This document shows, one piece after another, positions 35,752 through 45,138 of a stretch of DNA of 64,000 bases. The DNA comes from Paratrimastix pyriformis (taxonomy: Eukaryota; Preaxostyla; Paratrimastigidae). Positions within the stretch are counted from its first letter, which is position 1. Each line of letters opens with the position of its first letter. The notes beneath the pieces were generated by a model. It saw nothing but the letters and a program-made list of their open reading frames with translations, did not search any database and was not told the DNA's origin. The position numbers and the translations under genes were made by a program. The stretch lies in the NCBI GenBank assembly GCA_027972325.1, contig JAPMOS010000003.1, positions 434,001-498,000 of the forward strand, in the 5' to 3' direction.

Positions 35752-38700
35752 GAGGAGGAGAACAGGGCCGGAGGCGAGACGACGGGGGCGGGGGCGGCGG
35801 GGTACGGATGGGCCAGCCGGGGGATGGAGGGCAGCGACCCCAGCCCCAGCGGGTCCGGGCGGCAGGGGGTGCCCGAGCATGGGCTGGGGGTGCACGGGCC
35901 GGGGCAGGTGCTGCCGGGGCCCGCTGGAACCGCGATCGTGGCTGTGGTGGCGGCGCTGGTGGTTGTGGGGGCGGTGGGTGCTGTGGGGGAGGGAGGAGGG
36001 GGGGCCGGGGTGGTGCCCGCGCTGTTGTCGCTGCCCGGAGGGGAACCAGCCGAGGCCGGTGGGGGCGTGGTGGGTCCCAGGGCGTCCGTGGTGGTGGGGG
36101 CCCCGGGGGCCTGGGCGGCGAGGCTGGTGATGAGGGCCTGGAGCTCCCTGCGCTTGGCCCGGATGGCGGCCATGGGGAAGAGCCCCGTCCAGTCGGGCTG
36201 CATGACCAGCCGCTCGGCGGGCAGCCCGCCCGGCCCCCGGATGAGCAGCGGCCGCTGCAGGAAGGACTCCGTGTACTGCAGCAGGAAGAGCCCGCAGTCG
36301 CAGTGGTTGTCCTGCCGGGGCACCTGCGGGGTTGGGGTTGGGGTTGGGGTTGGGGTTGGGGTTGGGGTTGGGGTTGGGGTTGGGGCACAGGCAGCGGAGG
36401 GCGGGGTGATGAGCATAGTGGCCCGGGTGGGAGGGGCCGCCGGGAAGGGGGGAGGGCTGGCTGGCCTTGGGGAAGAGCGACGGGCAGGTGGCGTGGTTGA
36501 ACCAGCGCGGTTTGACCTGCTGCTCGGGGTCGGCCAGCACCCGGTGGCTGTACCACTCGTACATCAGGAAGCTGCCCCCCTTCCCGGACCCAGCTCTCCC
36601 TCCCTCCCCCTCCCTCCCCTCCCTCCCTCCCTCCCTCCCTCCCTCCCTCCCTCCCTCCCTCCCTCCCCTCCCCCTCCCTCCCTCCCCCCCTCCCTCCCTC
36701 CCTCCCTCCTCCTCCCTCCCTCCTCCTCCTCCCTCCTCCCTCCCTCCCCATACACACGCAGAGACGCAGATACGGCCACAGACAGACACGGAGGCACAGA
36801 CACAGCCGGCCAGACACGCAATTGCTGCTACAGACATCAGACATTGGGCCACGTCCCCACGCCCACCCGGCCCACCCGCCGTCCCCACCCCAGCCCAACA
36901 GACGCTCGAAGGGTGCGCGCGACGCGCTCCGAGCTGGCGTGGGTGACGCCCAGCGAGTCCATGACCACGATGACCGGGTGGGGCCAGCTGATGGGCTCGG
37001 GGGGCGGCCGGGGCTCCCGCTTGCGGGGCGTCGGGGCGGGCGGCTCGGGGATGGTCGCGGGCACCGTGAGGTGGGCCTTGGCGGCCGCGGACCGGGTCAG
37101 ATGGACCGGCGAGCCCACCAACAGGGCCGGGGGGATGTCCTCCGGCCCAGCGGTGGCTGCGATGGCCGCGGCGGTGGCAGCCCGAGTGCGCGGCTTGCTG
37201 CCGACGGGCACCGGTGTGGCTACGGCCGCGGATGGCTTGCGGGGATCCCGCTTGGCCGCCGGGTGCTCAGCGTCGTCGTGGTCGTCGGCCACCGGGGCGG
37301 CCGATTCGCCGGGGGCGTCGTCGGGGCCCGGGAGGGCGGCGTCCGCCTCGGGTTTCCGCTTGCGGTGCCGCGTCCGGGGGTGCCACATGGCGTTGCGGCT
37401 CTTGCTCGCCCGGCGGGGCTTTGCCCGGGCGGCCCGCGGCTTGGCGGCCGAGGTGGGTGCGGGCGCGTCCTTTGGGGGGCCATCCGGGGCCGAGGGGGGA
37501 GCGGCCGGGGCCTCGTCCAGATCGGAGGAGGAGGTCGAGCCGGCGCTGGACAGGTCGTCATCGCTCTCGCCGCTGGAGGCCGACGGGACGACAGTCGAAG
37601 GGGTCGCGGCGGGGGCGGGGGCGGGGGCGAGCGGGAGGCTCGGCGGCGGCTGGCCGAGCGCAGGCTGCTGGGTGGCAGGGGCAGGGGCAGGGGCAGGGAC
37701 TGGGACAGGAACGGGGGTGTCCGCGTCCCCCTCGATGTCGACCTCGATCTCGATGGGCTTCCGCTCGCTGAGCCCCGCGGCCGGACGGCTGTTGCTGTTG
37801 CTGTTGCCGTCCTCGATGGCGATGGGGACGTGGCGCGACCCGGGCCCGCGGTCGTCATCACCACCGCCGGGGCACGAGGCGTCATCGGCGATGACCACCG
37901 TTGTCGGGAAGTCGGCCGCCTGGGTGTGGTCGCCCCCCAGGATGGCGACCTCCGCGGGGGCCCTCACTTGGCGGCTGCTCCGGGTGAAGCAGCGGGTGAC
38001 GCGGGGCGCGGGCTCGGCCTCGGGGCCGCTGGCCGGGTCCTCATCGGGCTCCACCTCCGCCGCCTCGTGGGCCTCCTCCTCGGCGGCCATCGGGTCCGCC
38101 GCCTCGTCGTCGCCGCTGCCCTCCGATGCAGCCACCCGGCGCCGTCGCTTGGGGCCGCCGCCGCCGCCGCCCTCGAGGGATCCGCGCGGAGGGGGCGCAA
38201 GCAGGTCGTCCCCCGAGCCTCCAGGGCCGTGGGGTGTGGGTGCGGGGACCGTGGGTGTGAGGGGCGACATGGGGGGCAGGAAGGGCTCCGCCGTCTGCGA
38301 GTTCGATCGGGGCGGCGTCCCCGGGGCCGGAGGGGCCGGAGGGGCCGGAGAGACGGCCGCGGGCAGTTCGTTGGTGGGGGCCGGGGGGGCTGCATGTGGT
38401 GACACTGGCAACTTGTTGGCGGGGGCCGGGGGAGCGGCATGTGGGGCCGCGGACAGGCTGGTGGGGGCTGGCGGGTTATGTGGGGACACGGGCAGTTCGT
38501 TGGTGGGGGCCGGGGGGGCGGCATGTGGGGCCGGGGTCGGGCTGCGGCTCGGGGTGGCTCTGGCCCGGGCCTTGGCGGCCGGATTGCGGGCGCTCCCAGT
38601 GGATGCGCGGCCGGGCCGGGCCTTGGGCCGCGTCTGGGCCTTGGCTTCGGCCTTGACGGGGCGGTCCTGGGCCTTCGACCGGCTCCGGCCACCCCGAGTG

Positions 38701-41700
38701 CGCGACTTGCTGTCGTTCAGCTGCTCATCGGCCTCCTCCGCCTCGCCCTCGCCCTCGCCCTGCCCATCATCGCCCTCGCCCTCGCCCTCGCCCTCCGCCT
38801 CGCCCTCGCCCTCGCCCTCGCCCTCGCCCTCGCCCTCGCCCTCGCCCTCATCCTCAGCGCCGGGCTTCTTTCGGGGCGCCGCCTTTCCCTTGGCGGGCCT
38901 CCTGCTGGTCCGCTTGGGCGGCTCCTCGTCGTCGCTGCTGCTGCCCGAGCCGTCCTCGCTCCCCTCGTCCTCCTCCTCATCCGCCTCGGCCGAGCTGCTC
39001 TCGTCCTGGGCCTTGGGGGCTGCCCTGCCTCGGGTCGGCTTCTGCTGGCGGCCCTTGGCGGCTGGCTTGGCGGCCGGTTTGGCGGCTGGCTTGGCGGCCG
39101 GTTTGGCGGCTGGCTTGGCGGCTGGCTTGGCGGCTGGCTTGGCGGCTGGCTTGGCGGCTGGCTTGGCGGCTGGCTTGGCGGCTGGCTTGGCGGCCGGTTT
39201 GGAGGCGGGCTTGGCTGCCCCCTTGGGGGCTGCCCTGGGGGCCGCCTTGGTGCGCCGGGAGTCCTCGTTGGTGAATTCCGTCGACTGATCGATCAGCCCG
39301 GCCAACTCGCGTGCGAGGTGCTCCGGCTTGCTGCGTAGCCGCGACGGATTGGCTGCCGGCGGCTCGGTCGGTGGCCGCTGAGTCGTCGGGGACGAGGGAC
39401 TGGCCGTCGGGGCGTCGGGGTGGCTGGGGGGCATGGCGGGGGCTTCCTGGGAGGAGGCAGGGCCGGCCGGGTGGGCAGGGGACGCGCTCCTGGCGGCCGG
39501 GGCTTCGGCTGCTGGCGGCGGTTGCTGCGGTCGGGGTTGGGCCGTGGCTTCCTCCTGGCGGACCGGGGGCAGCGACACCAGCCAATGGGCCGCCCTCGGG
39601 GTGGCGGGCCGGGGACTGCGCCTGGGAGAGGATCAGTCGGAGTTCATCGTCCGCAGGCGGGGCGGCTGGCGGGGCCTCTGGCGGCTCCTGCCTGACCAGG
39701 ACCACCGACTTGTCGGGCGACATGGGGCACGGGGGGGCCGCCCGGGGTTCCGTGCGGGGGGTCTTGGGTGGGACGGGGGGCGAGTCCTCCAGGCTGATGG
39801 CCTCCGACGGGGCCGAGGGCAGGGCCGGAGCCGGGGCGGCGGCCAGAGGTGGGGGTTTCAGCTTGGGCGGGGTGAGAGATCTCCGGGGCCGGGGCTGGGC
39901 CACCACAGGGGCGGCCGGGCGGGCCTGCGGGTAGCTGGCCATCTGCTCGGCCACCCGAGCCGTCAGGGCCTCGGAGGTCTGCAGCCGGGCCGCCATGACC
40001 TGCTCGACGGGCGAGCAGCTGCCGGCGGGGGTCAGGGTGGGCGAAGTCAGCTCGCTGGAGACCGAGTAATCCTCCGGAGCGCAGGGGCGCGGGGATTCGG
40101 GCGCTTGGGGGGCCAGTGGCGCCTGTGCCGGTTGGGGGGGGCGCGCCCGGGGAGTCGGAGCCGCGGCGGCCGATACGGGGGGTGCGGGTGCGGGTGCGGG
40201 TGCGGGTGCGGGTGCGGGTGCGGGCGGTCGCTGGCGAGGCGGCGGCCGTTCGATGGTGGCGTGGGTGCTCGTGGGCGACCCGATGGCGGCCTCGAGAGCC
40301 GCGCCTCCCAGACCGCCCGGGGCCGCGGGGCGGGAAGTGGCAGCGGCAGCGGCAGCGGCAGCGGCGGGGGCGTGGGCGGGTCTGGAAACGGGCATGGAGG
40401 AGGGCATGAGGGCCATCATTCTTCAGCAACCCATGCAGTCCCACAAACGGGGCATGGCGGGTGGGATGGGGCGGCGGACCTTGTCGCTAGCGGCTGCCGC
40501 TGAGTGGGCTGCTCCTCGTCGCTGCTGTCCGCAGTTCGCTTCTTGACGTGCGGGGCGGTGAGCGCCGGCCGGGCGAGGGCGTGTTTCCGCTCGGCGGGTG
40601 GTGGGGCCGCCGGCACGACGGCTGGTGGCTGCTGGGTGCCGGGGGGCGGCGGGTGGTGGGGCGAGAGGGGTGGCGGAGGCGAGGGGACCGCGGCCTCCTC
40701 TGCCTCCAGCCGGATGACGCCGCCCTCGGCGGGGGGCTGGGTGGTGGCATCGGGGGCCGGCGCGGGAGCGCGGGCCGTGGCGGAGGGCGGCAGGACAAGC
40801 GGCGGGCCGGGCGGGAGGCCCGGGAAGCAGATGATGGCCAGGGCCCAGTGCATCCTGGTGCGGCCATACACCCCCCCCCCCCCCCCCCCCCCATGGCATG
40901 GCGGCATGGCGCAGGGCGCAGGGGCAGGGCGCAGGGCGCAGGGGCAGGGACGGACAGAGACACGTCATGTGTCGGCACAGGAGCCGAATCCGATCGTGCC
41001 GACCGGGCATCCATCCCGCATTCCCAGCGGCCATCTCGCCATCCCCCAAAGCAGCCACCCCCCTCCCCCTCCCCCTCCCCCCCATCCCCCACCAGCGCCC
41101 CTCTGGCCAAGGGCATGTGGGACGGACGGCTCGTGGATGGGGACGATGAGGTAGTCCATGTCGAAGAGGTCCACCTTGCGCGTCCACCGGGCCAGCTGGG
41201 CGTACCGGGGCAGCCGGATGCCGAGCTCGTTGAAGAAGCGACTCGTTCGCTCGGTCACGGCCCGCTGCTGGGCTCGGCCACCCTCGGCCCCGCTGGTGGC
41301 GGCGGGGCTGGCGGCGGGCGCGATGAGGGCGCGGGGTGTGGCGCTGGGTGTGGCGGCGCTGTCCGAAGGGGAGGACGAGGGCTCCGGGGGCAGGGTGAGG
41401 CCCATGATGGGCCCCTGGGCGGCGGGAAGGGCGGGGCCCAGGGGCGCGGCGGGGGCAGGGAAGGAGGCGCTGGATGGGCGGGGCGGGAGGGCCGGCGGGG
41501 GCCGGAGAGTTTGGAGGGTGGGCAACGGAGGAGCCGAGTGGGCAGGCGGTGGCGGCGCTGGTGGCGGTGGCGGTGGCGGTGGCGGTGGCGGTGGCGGTGT
41601 TGGTGGCGGAGGAGGAGTGGAGGAGGGCGGGGCGGAGGGGGCGGCTCGCCGGGTGGCGGCGGGGTGGCGGCGGGGATCGCGGGCAGCACTCGGCCGGGGC

Positions 41701-43256
41701 GGCGGGGGACGGCGGCGGGGGAATCAGGGGCGTGTGGGGCCTCTCGGCCTGCTCCTCCTTGCGCCGCTTGTCGCGGTAGGAGGAGAGCGAGAGCACGTTT
41801 GACTGCGGCGGGGAGGCCGCGGGGAAGAGAGACAGCGGGGGTGGAGCGGGCCCCAGAGCGGGCGGGGGCGGGGTTGCGGCAGCCGGTGATGTCGCCTGCT
41901 GCGGTGGCGGCACCTGGAACTCGGCCGAGAGGCCCATGAGGAGGGGCTCCGCGGGGTGGGGGGCGGGCGGGGTGGGGCCGGCAGCGGGGCGGGCCGTGGC
42001 CGGGTCGGTGGATGTCGCGTAGAGGGGCGAGTCCTTGGCGAAGGAGGCCTCCTGGGCGAGCTTCTCGAAGAAATACGAGCTGAAGATGTGCGTCCGGCTC
42101 CGGATATGGGCCGGCAGGTGGTCGTGGACGTATCTGGGGAGCGGACGGACGAGGATGGCGGGTGGTGTGTTGGTGAGAGGGGGGGTGAGAGGTCAGGAGG
42201 TGTGGGTGGGTGGGTGGGTGGGCAGGAGGAGCCAGAAGGCAGCGGACCTCAGGTAGAACTCGATGATGGTGTCGTTGAGGTAATCCCCCGGGTTCAGCCG
42301 GCTCCAGTCGCTTTGGTAAATCGGGATGTAATCCTGCGCGTGGGAGGAATGAGGGCGGGCGGGAGGGCGGGAGGGCGGGCAGGCGGGCAGGCGGGCAGGC
42401 GGGCAGGCGGGCAGGCGGGAGGCAGGGAGGAGAACGGGGGTTGAGGAACGGAGGAGGGGAACAAGGGTGGTGCAGTCGGGCCGACCTTGCCAACGGGCGG
42501 GTACCGCAGGAGCAGCGTGGGGTCCGGCTCATCGTCGCCCGGCGGGCCCAGGTCGGCATCGGTCACTGGGACCTGCCGGCGCACTTTTGCGGGGGCTGGT
42601 GGCGGCTTCACCGGCGGGGGCAGCAAGACCGATGGGCCAAGGGAGGGGAACTGTGAAAGCGGTGGTGGAGGCGGTGGTGGTGGTGGAGGCGGTGGAGGCG
42701 GTGGAGGCGGTGGTGGTGGTGGTAGTTGGATGGAATGCGAGGGCGCGGGTGAGGGCGGGAGAAGGGGCGGCAGGCGAGAGAGCCCCAGGTGACGGAGTGA
42801 GGTGCCGATCGGGGGGGTCTGCCGCACGACTGCTGGCGGGTCGGGCAGCCCCGGGTTCTGGAGATAGCCCGGTTGGGTTCGAAGAGGATGTTGCAGTACT
42901 GGCGGTTGAGACAATCGCATGAGGGGATTGAATTGAGGTGGACCAGTGCCATTCTGAGATGGCCCGGGTGGAAGGGGTGTGGGTGGGAGGGGACAGTACG
43001 GCGTCGCAATTGAACGGTGCGCCCTTGGCGCAGCCGTTGGAATCGGAATCGGAGTCCGCGCTGGACGAGATGGGGTCTCTTTTATTGGAGACGGGGAGCC
43101 GCCGGGACATGCTTTCTCCAAGCCAAAGAGCGAACGCATCCAGAGCACTTCGGCCCGCGAAACACCCCTTCTGTTGTTTTTCCTTCGGAAGCGGAAGAAC
43201 CTTTGGAATGAAGACAAAACAATGAATTTATGTCGGGTCTGCCGATGTTTGGGCAT
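32784..43256 (-). CDS. ULP2: Giant SUMO protease of the Ulp2/SENP6-7 type (C48 family)
   Basis: Cysteine protease that removes SUMO chains; nuclear in relatives. The catalytic core is scattered over exons. DYLNDTIIEFYLR (42333-42248) and HIFSSYFFEKL (~42100) come first, then VDLFDMDYLIVPIHEP (41128) spliced to MHWALAIICFPG (catalytic His, 40854). VIVVMDSLG (catalytic Asp, ~36970) comes next, then RAFLMYEWYSHRV (36571-36466). It ends in VPRQDNHCDCGLFLLQYTES (oxyanion Gln and catalytic Cys, 36323 on). Phase is consistent across introns 42485-42334, 42247-42134, 41127-40855, 40479-40421, 39563-39509, 36903-36572 and 36465-36324; the last starts GCCAGC. One more intron is needed between 42.1 and 41.2 kb. 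About 1,250 residues of disordered sequence separate His from Asp, and the tail adds 1,100 more. Estimated total is about 3,100 residues. The N-terminus is proline-rich; ATG 43256 is the first plausible start. Confidence 0.9.
33770..33872 (-). repeat. (Asp-Lys)n coding repeat in SUMO protease tail
   Basis: (TTGTCC)n on the + strand codes more than a dozen alternating DK dipeptides in the protease frame, flanked by RD, TD and PD variants. A hexamer microsatellite in coding sequence. Confidence 0.9.
35697..35751 (-). repeat. Polyglutamine (CAG)n tract in SUMO protease tail
   Basis: About 18 pure GCT/CTG units on + read as CAG, giving a continuous glutamine run in the protease frame. Pure trinucleotide runs of this kind are expansion-prone. 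Confidence 0.9.
36328..36385 (-). repeat. Telomere-like (CCCCAA)n array inside protease intron
   Basis: More than nine perfect TTGGGG units on the + strand (CCCCAA in the gene sense). They occupy the 3' half of the intron between exons ending 36466 and starting 36323, up to about 5 nt from the acceptor. The unit equals the Tetrahymena telomere repeat. Confidence 0.9.
36597..36740. repeat. (CCCT)n pyrimidine-rich array in protease intron
   Basis: Over 30 CCCT-type units on + (GGGA in the gene sense) in the intron 36572-36903. It gives a G-rich transcript upstream of the acceptor. Confidence 0.85.
38738..38850 (-). repeat. (Glu-Gly)n coding repeat in SUMO protease insertion
   Basis: GAGGGC hexamers in the gene sense code a long EGEGEG tract inside the His-Asp insertion, giving a strongly acidic stretch. 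Confidence 0.85.
39057..39202 (-). repeat. (Ala-Ala-Lys-Pro)n coding repeat in SUMO protease insertion
   Basis: About a dozen AAKP tetrapeptides, a 12-bp unit with synonymous variation, sit in the inter-catalytic insertion. The composition resembles histone H1 C-terminal tails and suggests nucleic-acid or chromatin contact. Confidence 0.9.
40871..40892. repeat. Poly-C tract (poly-G in gene sense), intronic
   Basis: 22 C on + in the intron just upstream of the exon coding the catalytic HW. This is the only long homopolymer here that is G-rich in the sense of its gene. Confidence 0.9.
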
Positions 43257-43295
43257 GCCAGTGCCAGACAGGCCAAGAAGAAGAAGAAGAAATTG
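43257..43295 (-). promoter_or_regulatory. 39-bp gap between RING gene stop and SUMO protease start
   Basis: Both flanking genes read leftward. The 3' end of the RING gene and the start of the next coding region are separated by only 39 bp, so UTRs must overlap coding or be minimal. Purine-rich (AAGAAG repeats). Confidence 0.5.
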
Positions 43296-44976
43296 TCACG
43301 AAAAAAAGAGGGGAAGGGGGCGTTCAACAGGGTGCCTGCAAAAAGGACATTCATCCCCTTCTCCCAAGCAGGTCGCGCAAACGACGTGGCCACACGGGAT
43401 CAGGGCCCGGTCTACAGGATGTTCGATGCATATTGCGCATATAGTGGCATCCTCTGCGATGGAAATTAGAATAATGTTATTATCAACAGGCTGAGGTCGG
43501 GCAGACCTTCCCTCTGCCGCCGTGTCTTCGCATCCTCCACTTCTTTCTCGAGCCTTTCGGTAGTCTCTCTCGCCTCGGCGAGCTCTTCTTTGGTTTGCTC
43601 GAGCTCCTCCTGGGCTCGAACCCCGTTTTCCTGAGCTTGAGAAAGCTCTTCGCGCAGCCTGGCCACGGTCTAAAAAAAAAAGGTTGAGTCGGCACACAAC
43701 AACCCTCCTCAGAGCAGACAATTTCAAGGGCAGCAAGCCGTGTTTCAAGCTAAGAGAAAGACATGGGGTGAGGAAAGTGCCGGGGCGAGGCGGGCAGACA
43801 TCGGTCCTCTGCAGCCCCAGGGCGGCAATCTCGGACTGGGTCTCCTCAACCCGGGCTTGGAGCGCCTCCTTCTCCTCGATAGCAACAACCAGGGCCCGTG
43901 ATGTTTCGCCCTCCACCAGGAGGCAAGTCCGGCGCGACTCATCGGCTGCTCGGGTGTTCTCTTGAAGCTCCTGCAGACGGGTCCAGCCAAAGGAGTGAGC
44001 CTCATGTCCCCCGCGGCATCAGACACACACAGACCTGCCTCAACAGGGAGTTCTCCCCTTGGAGGGTGCCGTTCTCTCGGGAAACGTGGTGCATTTGATC
44101 GTTCTGCTTGGCCAGCTTGGCCATCACCTCGCCCAGGGACTTGTGCAGGGCGTCGTGTTCGTCGTCCCAGCTCCGCTCCTTGGCCCGGAGCGAAGCCAGC
44201 TCGGCCGTGGCCCCCTCGTAACGGGCGGTGAGCGCGTCCAGTCGGCTCTGCAGGTCGGCGGCCCGGGATGTGAGCGCCTGGCGCTCCTGGGTGAGAGCGG
44301 CCGCCTGCTGTCGGGATTCGGCCAACTGGGCCTCGGATGCTTCTTTCAGGTGCGTCAGGGCCGCTTTTTGCTCGTGGAACTCCGCCAGCTGGGTCTCCTT
44401 CTCACGGGTCAGGTCGGCCAACTTGGCGCGGAGATCGATGGCCTCCCCGGTCAGACTCGCCTGTTCCTGCTGTGCCGTGGTCGCATCTGCCTGCTGCCGG
44501 TCGTGGATGGCCTCCATCTCTGCCTCAAGTCGCAGGAGGCGAGTTCGGAGCTCATCGTTTTCGGTGGTGAGCCGCTCAGCCCGCTGCAGCAACACCAATA
44601 ACGAGAAGGTCGGGGAAAAAAGGACAAACTTGGGATGCCTCGGTTTCGTGCGTGTGAAGTTGCTGATGCGATTTTTCGAGCTCTTGTTGAAGTTCCTGAA
44701 CCCGTCGATTTGCCCGAATCAGCTACACAGAGCGAGTTCCCCAATTGTCTTTTACCAATACAGGGTCAGACCGCCTGTTCATCTGCCAGCAATGACGGAG
44801 ATTGAATAACTTGTCGTATATGCAGAACATCCGAGGAGATGTCCGGTTTGCTCAGGGAGCAAAGAAAATTCGGAAACACACAAGATAGGGATGGCGGCGG
44901 CGGTGGGATGTCGGTCGCCGAACGAAAGGCAAGAGCAGGAGAAGGCGAGGCAGTGGGAGTAGAACTCTCCTGCATT
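43296..44976 (-). CDS. Coiled-coil RING-finger protein (probable E3 ubiquitin ligase)
   Basis: Six exons join in frame: 44976-44772, 44722-44630, 44583-44035, about 43972-43802, about 43671-43514 and about 43470-43296. Most of the protein is coiled coil, with heptads such as RVQELQQELEKSHQQL and LTREKETQLAEFHEQ. The C-terminus is a compact C3HC4 RING: CAICIEHPVDRALIPCGHVV, then CATC and CPFC, ending LPLFFS. The RING should bind an E2 and the coiled coil should oligomerise; the substrate is unknown. Introns begin GTCTG (44771, 44034) or GTTTG (44629). The start MQESSTP at 44976 is the best in-frame Met but the N-terminal 60 residues look unlike the rest, so the true start could differ. Confidence 0.82.
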
Positions 44977-45138
44977 GGAACCAGACAGGTGGCGCTTGCG
45001 GTGGTTGACTTGCCGGTTCCCACTAACAGCAGCACAAACCCAAGGGTTGACCGATTTGACAGCAGGGGACCAGAACAGGGGAGAGAAGAAGAAGAGAGTT
45101 GGTGGGAGTTATTCGGCGCAAGGCAACGGTGCAGGCCG

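Noticed and set aside
36328-36385. Chromosome end or telomere
   Set aside because: The array is internal to an intron with coding exons on both sides.
35584-39288. 1,234-codon + strand open frame opposite the SUMO protease
   Set aside because: Composition mirrors the repeats of the minus-strand gene (poly-Leu opposite Glu-Gly, Gly-Trp-Leu opposite AAKP) and matches no family, while the minus strand has the catalytic motifs.
44990-45060. GTGKST P-loop-like string on the - strand, hinting at a GIMAP/AIG1 GTPase
   Set aside because: It lacks the first Gly of GxxxxGK[ST], no other G-motif follows, and the stretch lies between two genes.
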